Origin: a virus
Strand: one strand, 5' to 3'
IMG/VR virus record: IMGVR_UViG_3300001450_000206
Location: 1-27,639 of that record
DNA: 27,639 nucleotides
Every line of letters starts with the position of its first letter. Positions within the stretch are counted from its first letter, which is position 1. The position numbers and the translations under genes are program-made. This document shows positions 20,543-27,639 of the stretch, piece by piece. Under the pieces are notes generated by a model. The model was not told where the DNA came from, searched no databases, and saw only the letters and a program-made list of their open reading frames with translations.

Positions 20543-21975
20543 TGCTTAGGGAGTTCGTCACTGACGGATTCCTCACGCCCTACCAGGAGGATGTCCTCGC
20601 AGACACACGCAAGGACATCTTCTTCCATTGGGCTTGTGGGGCCGGTAAGACAGCCGGGGCCTTCGTTTGGTTGTCCAAGGGTGCGCCAGACGAGAAGGTC
20701 GTCATCGTCACCCGAGCCCCGACCACAGCACAGTGGGTTAGAGAGGCACAGAAGTACACCACCCTGCGACCCGAGGTACTACGGGGCAAGGCGCCCTACG
20801 CCCCCCGGTCACACATCGTCGTGCTGTCCTGGGCTGTCGTCCGGGACTGGGCGCCCCATCTCATCCAGTGGGCACGGGGTTGTCCCCTTGCTGTAGTCTG
20901 GGATGAGATACACAAGGGCAAGTCGTGGAAGCGGAAGGAGAGGTTGGTCGCGAGGGATGGTAGCGTGTACCATAGCTGGTTGGATAACCGGGCAGCGGCT
21001 TGCGCTAAGCTGGCGAAGGCTTCGACCCGTCGACTCGGGCTAACGGCAACGCCGGTTAGGGACAGGCGCTCCGACCTCTGGGCACAGATGGACCTCGTCC
21101 AGCCCGGGGAGTGGGGCAGCAACTGGGAGTTCATCCACCGCTACTGTGACGCGAGGCCCGGTCGCTTCGGTGGCATTGACGCCACAGGGGAGAGCAACAC
21201 CGACGAGCTACGGCAGCGGCTAGAGCGTGTCATGTCCGTAGTGACGAAGGAGGAAGCGAGCAGGCACCTACCGCCCCTGACTCGAAGCCTCATCTACTTG
21301 GGTAAGGAGGAACAGAGTAGGCCAGCGGGCTTCAAGCAGGACATGAAGCAAGCATCCAAGCGAGGCAAGGGTGCCTTGTTCGAGATGAAGTTGTTGGAGG
21401 CAGCATCACGTAAGCGTGTCTGGATTGCAGACACAGTCAGGGATGCTGTGCTCGAAGACCAGCAGAAGGTGGTGGTCTTTACGGGACGACGCAAGGACGC
21501 TGAAGCCCTGGCGAAGCTCATCAAGACACGGCTCAAGGACAAGGCACCCATGTGGTGGGGGCACGGTGGTGTCTCGACCAAGGAGCGGGATGAGATGGTC
21601 TCGGCTTACGCCGCCACCGAGGTAGGGTGCGCGTTTGTAGGGACGACCGATGCCTTCGGTGAGGCAGTCGACGGGCTACAGAACACAGACCTAGCTGTGT
21701 TCGGCTTGCTACCTTGGACACCTGGCATGGTGACACAGGCAGAAGGCCGCTTTAGTAGGCATGGTTCGCAGAGGTCAGTCCACATCATGTACACTGTCGC
21801 AGAGGGCACAGTGGACGAGCATGTGGCGGACACGTTACTGGACAAGCTAGAGCAGGTTGTCAACACCATTGATGACCCGACGGCTGTTGGTATCGCTGAT
21901 ACTCTCGGTAGTACGGACGATGCTGACGATATTATCCAGAGTGTGTTTGACCTATTCGGAGGTAGTGATGAGTGA
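20542..21975 (+). CDS. SF2 (SNF2/DEAD-like) DNA helicase
   Basis: A 477-residue ATP-dependent helicase or translocase, likely for replication or recombination. The order of motifs is: a Q-like motif (LTPYQEDVL, 11-19), Walker A ACGAGKT (31-37), Ia (VVIVTRAPTTAQW), DEIH box (121-124), motif III LGLTATP (165-171), a C-terminal RecA-like domain with KVVVFTGRRKDAEAL, an AFGEAVDGLQNTD segment, and motif VI QAEGRFSRHGSQ. It lacks an obvious extra nuclease domain. ATG 20542 is used (a GTG 3 bases upstream is possible) and overlaps the previous stop. The HTH gene begins within its last codons. Confidence 0.9.
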   Translation: MLREFVTDGFLTPYQEDVLADTRKDIFFHWACGAGKTAGAFVWLSKGAPDEKVVIVTRAPTTAQWVREAQKYTTLRPEVLRGKAPYAPRSHIVVLSWAVVRDWAPHLIQWARGCPLAVVWDEIHKGKSWKRKERLVARDGSVYHSWLDNRAAACAKLAKASTRRLGLTATPVRDRRSDLWAQMDLVQPGEWGSNWEFIHRYCDARPGRFGGIDATGESNTDELRQRLERVMSVVTKEEASRHLPPLTRSLIYLGKEEQSRPAGFKQDMKQASKRGKGALFEMKLLEAASRKRVWIADTVRDAVLEDQQKVVVFTGRRKDAEALAKLIKTRLKDKAPMWWGHGGVSTKERDEMVSAYAATEVGCAFVGTTDAFGEAVDGLQNTDLAVFGLLPWTPGMVTQAEGRFSRHGSQRSVHIMYTVAEGTVDEHVADTLLDKLEQVVNTIDDPTAVGIADTLGSTDDADDIIQSVFDLFGGSDE

Positions 21976-22147
21976 CGATGTGAAGCTGCTGACTGTACGA
22001 GAAGTGGCAGACTGGTTGGGCTTGTCCATCCACGCCATCTACCGGAAGGTGCAGCAGAAGGAGATTCCCCACATGCGTATCGGCGAACGCACGGTACGCT
22101 TTAACCGGAGCAAGGTAGAAGCCTGGCTCAAACAACTGGAGCAGTAA
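21968..22147 (+). CDS. excisionase-family HTH protein
   Basis: A 59-residue protein from ATG 21968, 5 bases after GGAGG, overlapping the helicase end by 8 bases. Nearly the whole chain is an excisionase-type (HTH_17) domain: LLTVREVADWLGLSIHAIYR, KVQQKEIPHMRIGE, RTVRFNRSKVEAWLKQLEQ. The wing GERTVRF and helix SKVEAWL are characteristic. It is the second such protein in this window, distinct from that at 11293. It probably acts as a small regulator or recombination directionality factor; with no integrase seen, a regulatory role is more likely. Confidence 0.9.
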   Translation: MSDDVKLLTVREVADWLGLSIHAIYRKVQQKEIPHMRIGERTVRFNRSKVEAWLKQLEQ

Positions 22148-22150
22148 GAC

Positions 22151-22477
22151 ATGGCAGATGACACCTACAACGACAGCAACGACAGTGACGACAGCCACCT
22201 GAGTCCCTTCCTGAAGGTACTCCGGGACGCCATCGAGACACAAGGACCAGAAGACGGACTCGAACTTCTACGTGACCTGTTCACGGCGTGTGGGGCCACC
22301 GCCGCCATGAACCCGGTCGTGAGGGCCGACCCCTCCGTTGCTATGGAAATCATGCAGGAGGTGCTGACCGCGGCCATCATCGCCCATAATTCCGTGAAGG
22401 CAATGCGTACCATGCCGCAGGACGATGGCTCTGATGTCATCATCTGGATGAACAACCGAGTCGTCGGCGACGCCTGA
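22151..22477 (+). CDS. small acidic helical protein of unknown function
   Basis: A 108-residue protein starting 3 bases after the HTH stop. The N-terminus is a Ser/Asp/Asn-rich disordered segment (DDTYNDSNDSDDSHLS). The body is helical (FLKVLRDAIETQGPEDGLEL, LRDLFTACGATAAMN, AMEIMQEVLTAAIIAHNSVK). It ends with DDGSDVIIWMNNRVVGDA. It overlaps the nuclease start (TGATG), so it is co-translated with the recombination module and may be an accessory factor. The family is not recognised. Confidence 0.65.
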   Translation: MADDTYNDSNDSDDSHLSPFLKVLRDAIETQGPEDGLELLRDLFTACGATAAMNPVVRADPSVAMEIMQEVLTAAIIAHNSVKAMRTMPQDDGSDVIIWMNNRVVGDA

Positions 22478-23316
22478 TGCACTTGCTTGACCCCGGACCC
22501 AGCCGCAGGGGCTGGCACCGCCTACAGCTGGCGATGCAGTGCCCCCGCAAGTACGCCTTGTACATAGCCTCAAAGGCTACGCCGGGTCCGGTGTCAAGCC
22601 CCGCCCTCATCCGGGGCATCCTCCTACACCTTGCCTTGGCACACCACTACGCCCTCAAGCAGAACCCCAAGGCAGACATCTACACACCACTGGACGCAAT
22701 GAAGGAGAAGGTACGGAGCCAGCCCAACCCCGAGGAGTGGGACAAGCACAGCACCATCGTAGCAAGGACGTACCTACAGTACGACCTACACTGGGCTGCC
22801 GAGCGGTACCTCGTGTCCCAAGTTGAGCGGGAACTAGTTGGGCACATCCAAGACACCCTTCAGCCCGAGCCCTACCTCTACACACAGCGGGCCGACCTCA
22901 TCGTGCGGCACCCCCGGTCGGGGCTCTACTACATCGTCGACCACAAGACCACAGGGCGGCGGCCCTCCACGGCGGTCAAGTACTACACACTCTCGGGTCA
23001 GTTCCGAGGCTACAACTTCTTCGGTCGTTCCCTCTGGGGAGACCAGTATGGAGGGGTGCTACTCAACATGATTCAATGGCCCAAGAAGGATGGGTCTGCC
23101 ACTTTCTTACGCACGGAGCTTGCCACTGCGCCGTATGCGGATAAGACATTCAGAGACACAGTCATTCATGCAGAACGATTAATACGAGACCTTCGAGACA
23201 AGCACGGGCATGAGACAGAGGACCCAATGCACTGGCCCGCAGCACACCACGAGACAGCCTGTTGGACACCCTACGGGCCATGTAAGAACCACACACGATG
23301 CGAATGGGGAACATAG
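22477..23316 (+). CDS. Cas4/RecB-like PD-(D/E)XK exonuclease with Fe-S cysteines
   Basis: A 279-residue nuclease. The RecB-type core shows RGILLHLALAHHY (46-58, conserved Gly-His), RADLIVR (138-144, metal-binding Asp140), IVDHKTTG (153-160, Asp155-x-Lys157) and GQFRGYN (174-180, motif III Gln175). Cys22 (QCPRKYAL) together with Cys262, Cys269 and Cys275 near the end form the Cys-x(n)-Cys-x6-Cys-x5-Cys layout of 4Fe-4S-stabilised Cas4/AddB nucleases. It probably resects DNA ends for recombination-dependent replication with the following ATPase. It is not part of a CRISPR locus. Confidence 0.85.
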   Translation: MHLLDPGPSRRGWHRLQLAMQCPRKYALYIASKATPGPVSSPALIRGILLHLALAHHYALKQNPKADIYTPLDAMKEKVRSQPNPEEWDKHSTIVARTYLQYDLHWAAERYLVSQVERELVGHIQDTLQPEPYLYTQRADLIVRHPRSGLYYIVDHKTTGRRPSTAVKYYTLSGQFRGYNFFGRSLWGDQYGGVLLNMIQWPKKDGSATFLRTELATAPYADKTFRDTVIHAERLIRDLRDKHGHETEDPMHWPAAHHETACWTPYGPCKNHTRCEWGT

Positions 23317-23318
23317 AC

Positions 23319-24194
23319 ATGTTTGGATTGACGTACGGAAGGGCCAAGGTTGGCAAGACCTTGGCGCTAGTGAAGGCATTCCCACACGGGGTGTTCGTCG
23401 CTCCGAAGGGAGCGTTGACTTGTGCCAAGTACCTCGACTGGGAACCCAAGGTCATCGAGGTTCCGAGCAGCAAGGGGTTCAAGTACATCACGAACCTCGT
23501 GAAGCGTGCCTCCACGAAGTTCCCTGCGGTGGTGGTTGACGACCTGTCGCTCATCGCAGACACCGAGCTTCAGCAGTGCCGCGACATGGCACCAGGGTTC
23601 GCCGCCTTTGACCTGTTCAACAAGCGGCTGTACGAACTGCGCGATGCAGCCCGTGATGCCGAGTGCCACGTGTTCTTCGTCTGCCACGAGCAGCCCCCAC
23701 GTGAGGTGAAGAAGGACCAGTACAACCGCTACATCCCTGGGGCTCCACTCATCCCAGGGTGGCAGGCACCCGAGAAGCTACCAGCTATGGTGGACTTCTG
23801 TGCCCGCGTCGTCCACAACGACAGCGGCCCCGGCTGGCCCTTCATGTACGCCACTGGCCCTGACCAGAACTACATCCAAGGGGACCGCCTTGCTGTCCTC
23901 CCAAGCCAGTTCCCACTGAACCTGCGGGAAGCGATGCTAGGTGCAGGTCTCGACGTGCCTCGTCCAGAGCCCCTGGCGTGGATGGATGAGTACGTCGAGG
24001 CCACTGCCCAAGACCTGCTCGCAGAGAGCACAGAGAAGAGGCCCGACTACCGCCGCGTGATGACGGCGACCACGGGTGTCCTTGAACACAAGTCCCCCCA
24101 CCATGTCCGGTGGGTTCTCAACGACGCAATGGACCGCATGGTCCTGCGTAAACACCAACGAAACATGCTTGTCGATTTCATCGGCAACTACTAA
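23319..24194 (+). CDS. Sak4-like RecA-fold ATPase (single-strand annealing)
   Basis: A 291-residue protein. Walker A GRAKVGKT (7-14) and Walker B AVVVDDLSLI (70-79) define a single RecA-like core. A third strand HVFFVCHEQPP follows, matching small phage AAA/Sak4 ATPases that load or anneal ssDNA with a partner SSB. The C-terminus has a helical tail with LEHKSPHHVRWVLNDAMDRM. The frame opens at 23298, but ATG 23319 follows GGGGA and is 2 bases after the nuclease stop. Position between an exonuclease and an SSB-like gene supports a recombination role. Confidence 0.8.
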   Translation: MFGLTYGRAKVGKTLALVKAFPHGVFVAPKGALTCAKYLDWEPKVIEVPSSKGFKYITNLVKRASTKFPAVVVDDLSLIADTELQQCRDMAPGFAAFDLFNKRLYELRDAARDAECHVFFVCHEQPPREVKKDQYNRYIPGAPLIPGWQAPEKLPAMVDFCARVVHNDSGPGWPFMYATGPDQNYIQGDRLAVLPSQFPLNLREAMLGAGLDVPRPEPLAWMDEYVEATAQDLLAESTEKRPDYRRVMTATTGVLEHKSPHHVRWVLNDAMDRMVLRKHQRNMLVDFIGNY

Positions 24195-24209
24195 CAGAGG
24201 GTAAAGACA

Positions 24210-24734
24210 ATGAAGTTTGATTTCGGCAACACGTTCGTAGCTGTGGCACCCAGTCGCTCTGATGTCTTCCAGGTCGAGATTGTCACGACCGAGAAGACGG
24301 AGACCCGGAAGAACAGTGACCGCGTGAGGTTCCAGGCCCGCATCATCGAGGGCGCTAAGTCCGGCGATGGTGAGAAGAACTGTACTGTTCGGGATGGGTT
24401 CAACCTACCCAACTCGGGCGACGACTACATGGACGGGATGATGGCCCGCATGTGGATGCAGTTCTTCATCTCGGTGGGCTACTCCCAGGATGACATCCGG
24501 GGGAAGGGCTTCGACTTCGAGAAGACGAATGACTCTGGTGCCTTCGAGTACCTCGTGGGACGGACGGGCTACGTCAAGTACGCACCGGCGGACCCCGAGA
24601 ACGGACGCCAGTACCCCAACACCACGTGGTTGACCGCAGACCAGTACGCCGCAGCGACGAACGCACAGGACGAAGTGTCCGCCGCGCGGAGTACGTTCGG
24701 TGATTCCGTAGAGAAGATCTTGGAAATGGACTGA
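24210..24734 (+). CDS. SSB-like ssDNA-binding protein (DUF669-like)
   Basis: A 174-residue protein. It begins MKFDFGNTFVAVAPSRSDVF, then carries strand-rich segments (VEIVTTEKTETRKNSDRVRF, QARIIEGAKSGDGEKNCTV) and FEYLVGRTGYVKYAP, as in DUF669-type OB-fold proteins linked to Sak/RecT recombinases. The C-terminus is acidic (SVEKILEMD), a feature of SSBs that recruit partners. The start has GAGGGTAAAGACA upstream. It should bind ssDNA during replication and annealing. The family assignment is moderate; the acidic tail and neighbours are the main support. Confidence 0.7.
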   Translation: MKFDFGNTFVAVAPSRSDVFQVEIVTTEKTETRKNSDRVRFQARIIEGAKSGDGEKNCTVRDGFNLPNSGDDYMDGMMARMWMQFFISVGYSQDDIRGKGFDFEKTNDSGAFEYLVGRTGYVKYAPADPENGRQYPNTTWLTADQYAAATNAQDEVSAARSTFGDSVEKILEMD

Positions 24735-24741
24735 CCTTTTC

Positions 24742-24807
24742 GAGGAGAGGCTAGGCGGGCGGTATCCGTCCTGGAAGTCATGTGCCTGCCTGCCTAGCCC
24801 TCTCCTC
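24742..24807 (+). terminator. long imperfect hairpin before the polymerase gene
   Basis: GAGGAGAGGCTAGGC (24742-24756) pairs with GCCTAGCCCTCTCCTC (24792-24807) in a 15-bp stem with one bulged base; the loop is 35 bases. It starts 8 bases after the stop codon. TTTT precedes the stem instead of following it, so termination on the plus strand is not canonical, and an RNA-processing or attenuation site is equally possible. Confidence 0.55.
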
Positions 24808-24831
24808 CCTACACACTGACAGAGGACACAC

Positions 24832-27285
24832 ATGGACTGTGCCGACTGCGCCAACTGCCCCCTCCGTACGTACTGGGAGAAGAAGGGCGCCTGGCAACCT
24901 GTTCCCTTCGAGAGCAACGGTAGCGACATTCTCGTCCTCGGTGACGCCCCCTCCAAGCAGGATGCAGTGACCCGGCGTCCGTTTACGGATGCACATGGCA
25001 TCACTGTGATGGAAGAGCTACGCCGCATGGGTGTGGGTCAGAGGTTCGGCGTGGACTGGGGCAACCTCCTGGGCTGCCGTTGGCCTGACGACAACCCTAA
25101 GACGTACCTGGCTAAGCTGAAGGGACAGAACAGGCGTCGGGTCAAGGCAGGGAAGAAGCCTCTCCAGAGCCCCCTGAAGGCTTGCTGGGGCTACGTAGAG
25201 AAGCAGCTAGGTCGATACACCACTGTGCTCACGCTCGGCCCTCACGCCACCAAGGCGCTCCTCGATGGCAACCCCTCGTTGGAGGCTGTACGAGGTGGCC
25301 CAACGAAGGCAGGTGCGCTCAAGGTCCTGCCGACCTACCACCCCCGACTGCTCCAGGTGAAGCCCGAGCTACGGGAGGTCTTCGCTATCGACGTGGCGAA
25401 GATGCTCCGCTGGCATGACGATGCGCTCATGTGGCAGGACCCCGTGGTCCACTACCAACCCACTCCCGAGTTCGCCGCCGAGTGGTACCTGGCCAACCAG
25501 GGCAAGCAACTTGCCTACGACGTTGAGACGGATGGCGTGGACAGCCTCACCGCAGGGCTACGGTGCATCGGCATCGGCACGTCGAGTGAAGTCCTCATGC
25601 TGGGCTTCCTCTCCGTGGATGGGAAGACCCAGCTGTACAGCCCTGCTGATGAGGCGATGCACAAGAAGCTTCTGTGCAAGGTCCTCACCCACACAGCCTG
25701 GGTCAAGGTCGGGCACAACGCTGGGTACTTCGACAGGACCGTCATCGAGCAGCACCTGGGTGTCACCCCCACGCCCCTCATCGACACCATCCTCCTGCAC
25801 AAGCTGGCAGCGTCAGAGCACAAGCACCGCCTGGGCTTCGTTGCGTCCATGCTTCTCGACGTGCCAGCCTGGAAGGCAGACCACACGGGAGTCACAGCAC
25901 AGACTGACCGTGACCTGCATGAGTACTGTGCCACGGATGTAGCCGTCACAGCACGTGTGGTGAGGCCCCTTCAGGGGACGATGGCGTACCGTAGGCAGGA
26001 GCACCTCTACACCTTTGATGCCAAGGTGCAGGACCTCTGTGCTGGGATGCACCGCCTTGGGATGCGGGTAGACGAACGGCGCCGAGCCCAGCACGCTGCC
26101 GAGCAGACCGCCGAGGCTACGAAGTGGCTGCAAGTTATTCAGGAGGCACGCCCTGGTCTCAACCCACGCAGCACAGCACAGATGCGTGAGTTGCTCTTCA
26201 ACGACTGGGGGCTCCCACCGCATGACTACACGGACGCAGGTGAGCCCCGGACCAACGCTGCTTCGGTGCGGAACTTCTTAGTCAACCCACTGTTGGATGC
26301 GGAGCAGAAGCAACTGCTCAAGGCCATCAAGTTCTACCGTAGGGCAGACAAGCTGCTCGGCACCTACCTGCGCAAGCTGGCACCCGGCGCAGGAGTCGTC
26401 ACCCCCGAGGGCTACGTCCACCCAGACTACAACAGCCACGGGACAGTGACGGGGCGACTGTCTAGTTCCAACCCCAACTTCCAGAACATCCCCTTCTTCC
26501 TACGGGACATGTTCATCCCCCCACCGGGCTGTGTGTTCGTCGGGGCAGACTACGACCAGCTAGAGCTACGCTTCGCCGCAGCCCTCGCAGGTACACAGAA
26601 CTACCTCGATGCCTTCGAGAAGCAGGAGATTGACCCTCACAACCTGACGGCTGACCTCATGTTCGGGGACAAGTTCTGGCAGGCACAGGGAGCCCCGGAC
26701 ACGAAGATGGGCAAGGGTAAGGGGCAGTTCAAGAAGCTGCGGAACCTCGCCAAGGGCATCTGCTTCTCGTCCCTGTACGGGGCAGCCCCACCCAAGGTGC
26801 TGGAGATTATCCACCAGGCAGAGGACGACGAGGGCAACATGCTCTACGCCGACCTCGACTTACGACAGGTCCGTACCCTACATCGCACGTGGCTACAGCG
26901 TGCCTCCGAGTTCAAGGCATGGTGGAACCAGACCACTGATGAGCTACGCCACCTGGGCTACCTGACCGAGCCCGTGCTGAAGCGGCGCAGGTACTTTGCG
27001 GACATGGACTATAACGCAGCTTTGAACTACCGTGTCCAAGCCGGGGGCTTCGCGGTGGTGGCCAAGGCCATGATAGAACTGGTCGAGCAGCACCTGCCCT
27101 TCGACTACGGGCAGCGCACGGGCCTGGTCAACCAGCTGCACGATGCTGTGCTCTTCGCCGTGCCCGAGAGCCGCGCCGACCAGGTGTCACAGATTGTCAC
27201 AGAAACACTCACATCAACCGTCGCCGGACTACCGGTGACATTCACCGCAGAAGCAGAAGTAGGACAAACATGGAAGGACGTATGA
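24832..27285 (+). CDS. DNA polymerase I with N-terminal uracil-DNA-glycosylase domain
   Basis: An 817-residue replicative enzyme. Residues 1-195 resemble a family-4 UDG: cysteines C6-x2-C9, C82 and C118 (4Fe-4S ligands), GDAPSKQD (37-44, the GEAPG-like motif) and PTYHPRLL (167-174, HPS-like). A 3'-5' exonuclease follows: AYDVETDG (Asp230, Glu232), GHNAGYFD (294-301) and HEYCATD (Tyr365, Asp369). The polymerase has motif A GADYDQLELR (571-580), motif B LRNLAKGICFSSLYG with Arg637, Lys641, Phe645, Tyr649, and motif C LHDAVLF (Asp771), with Ala replacing the usual Glu. There is no 5'-3' exonuclease. ATG 24832 follows AGAGGACACAC. The stop overlaps the next start (ATGA). Confidence 0.95.
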   Translation: MDCADCANCPLRTYWEKKGAWQPVPFESNGSDILVLGDAPSKQDAVTRRPFTDAHGITVMEELRRMGVGQRFGVDWGNLLGCRWPDDNPKTYLAKLKGQNRRRVKAGKKPLQSPLKACWGYVEKQLGRYTTVLTLGPHATKALLDGNPSLEAVRGGPTKAGALKVLPTYHPRLLQVKPELREVFAIDVAKMLRWHDDALMWQDPVVHYQPTPEFAAEWYLANQGKQLAYDVETDGVDSLTAGLRCIGIGTSSEVLMLGFLSVDGKTQLYSPADEAMHKKLLCKVLTHTAWVKVGHNAGYFDRTVIEQHLGVTPTPLIDTILLHKLAASEHKHRLGFVASMLLDVPAWKADHTGVTAQTDRDLHEYCATDVAVTARVVRPLQGTMAYRRQEHLYTFDAKVQDLCAGMHRLGMRVDERRRAQHAAEQTAEATKWLQVIQEARPGLNPRSTAQMRELLFNDWGLPPHDYTDAGEPRTNAASVRNFLVNPLLDAEQKQLLKAIKFYRRADKLLGTYLRKLAPGAGVVTPEGYVHPDYNSHGTVTGRLSSSNPNFQNIPFFLRDMFIPPPGCVFVGADYDQLELRFAAALAGTQNYLDAFEKQEIDPHNLTADLMFGDKFWQAQGAPDTKMGKGKGQFKKLRNLAKGICFSSLYGAAPPKVLEIIHQAEDDEGNMLYADLDLRQVRTLHRTWLQRASEFKAWWNQTTDELRHLGYLTEPVLKRRRYFADMDYNAALNYRVQAGGFAVVAKAMIELVEQHLPFDYGQRTGLVNQLHDAVLFAVPESRADQVSQIVTETLTSTVAGLPVTFTAEAEVGQTWKDV

Positions 27286-27639
27286 GCAAAGAACTCAACG
27301 CAAAGTGGCTGGAACTGGTCGCGGCTGGCCGCGCCGAGTGGGCCGAGGGCATGCTCCGCATAGCGCCCGATCCGGCGACCGCCAACCCATGGAACGGCGG
27401 CCCTAGGCGTGAGCGCTACGAAGAGGACGCCCCGTACATCGAGGGTTGGTCAGAGGGCCCGTGGTACCCCGTGTGGTCGGACCACGCCACGCTGGGCGCG
27501 CTGGTGGGGCAAGTCGAGGCGCGGTACGGCGGGCCGGTGTGGGTCTTTTGGATAGAGACCGGCGAGTGCTCGATCCGCGTGCAGGGGCGATGGTTTGCCG
27601 GACCAACGAAGGCCGCTGCCCTGCTTGCTGCACTGGAGG
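27282..27639 (+). CDS. protein of unknown function, partial (cut by window edge)
   Basis: ATG 27282 overlaps the polymerase stop (ATGA), and the frame stays open for 119 residues to the window end. The sequence begins MSKELNAKWLELVAAGRAEW and is rich in Trp, Gly and Pro (WSEGPWYPVWSDHATLGA, YGGPVWVFWIETGE). It continues with a small alpha/beta domain containing SIRVQGRWFAGPTKAAALLA. The family is not recognised. Coupling to the polymerase suggests a replication-linked or early function. The C-terminus is missing. Confidence 0.65.
   Translation, partial: MSKELNAKWLELVAAGRAEWAEGMLRIAPDPATANPWNGGPRRERYEEDAPYIEGWSEGPWYPVWSDHATLGALVGQVEARYGGPVWVFWIETGECSIRVQGRWFAGPTKAAALLAALE

Noticed and set aside
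24405-25028. 207-codon minus-strand frame
   Set aside because: Antisense to the SSB-like gene, the hairpin and the polymerase start; no ribosome-binding site and Arg/Val/Gly-rich shadow composition.
1-27639. tRNA genes or an integrase/attachment site
   Set aside because: No cloverleaf-like segment and no tyrosine or serine recombinase motif was noticed, despite two excisionase-like proteins.

Overview
This window looks like part of the genome of a tailed double-stranded DNA bacteriophage. It carries a large terminase, a portal, an acidic coiled-coil scaffold and the start of a probable major capsid protein. It also carries a compact phage replication set. There are no rRNA or tRNA genes and no clear host housekeeping genes. 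Base composition is GC-rich, ribosome-binding sites are GGAGG-like, and genes often overlap by 1-4 bases (ATGA, TGATG, TAATG). I cannot name the host from the sequence. No integrase is visible. The polymerase has phenylalanine at the position equivalent to E. coli Pol I 762, which weakly favours a virulent lifestyle.

The window has two divergent arms. The leftward arm (1-11538, minus strand) reads outward from the centre. In order it holds a small excisionase-like HTH protein, an 818-residue PrimPol/D5-type primase-helicase, two proteins of unknown function, an acidic protein, a run of five very lysine-rich small proteins, the large terminase, a coiled-coil protein, the portal, an HNH nuclease, an FmdB-type zinc ribbon, a small acidic protein, the scaffold, and the capsid gene cut by the window edge. 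Packaging and head genes therefore sit behind the primase in one tightly packed, apparently co-transcribed block.

The centre (11539-12687) is a 1.15-kb gene-free region with several layers of repeats. These are a dense cluster of TTACTACA/TGTAGTAA and TGCTACA/TGTAGCA elements in tandem and inverted arrangements, CTATCA/TGATAG dyads, a twin 19-bp repeat, an AT-rich pocket and candidate promoters. It is the best candidate here for a replication origin and/or a master operator. A second gene-free region (13819-14586) repeats the CTATCA/TGATAG dyads. It adds a 10-bp-period TGTCAATAGA array and a strongly structured leader.

The rightward arm (12688-27639, plus strand) starts with a lysine-rich protein, two overlapping membrane micro-proteins and a small basic protein. 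After the second gene-free region come a DUF932-like protein and a run of small accessory genes, including an acidic ArdA-like antirestriction candidate and a GP88-family protein. The arm ends with a replication/recombination module: SF2 helicase, small HTH, Cas4/RecB-like nuclease with an Fe-S cysteine set, Sak4-like ATPase, SSB-like protein, and a DNA polymerase I with an N-terminal uracil-DNA-glycosylase domain. Many rightward genes are preceded by C/A-rich, G/U-poor leaders, which look like unstructured translation-enhancing leaders. Large hairpins between genes probably terminate or process transcripts.
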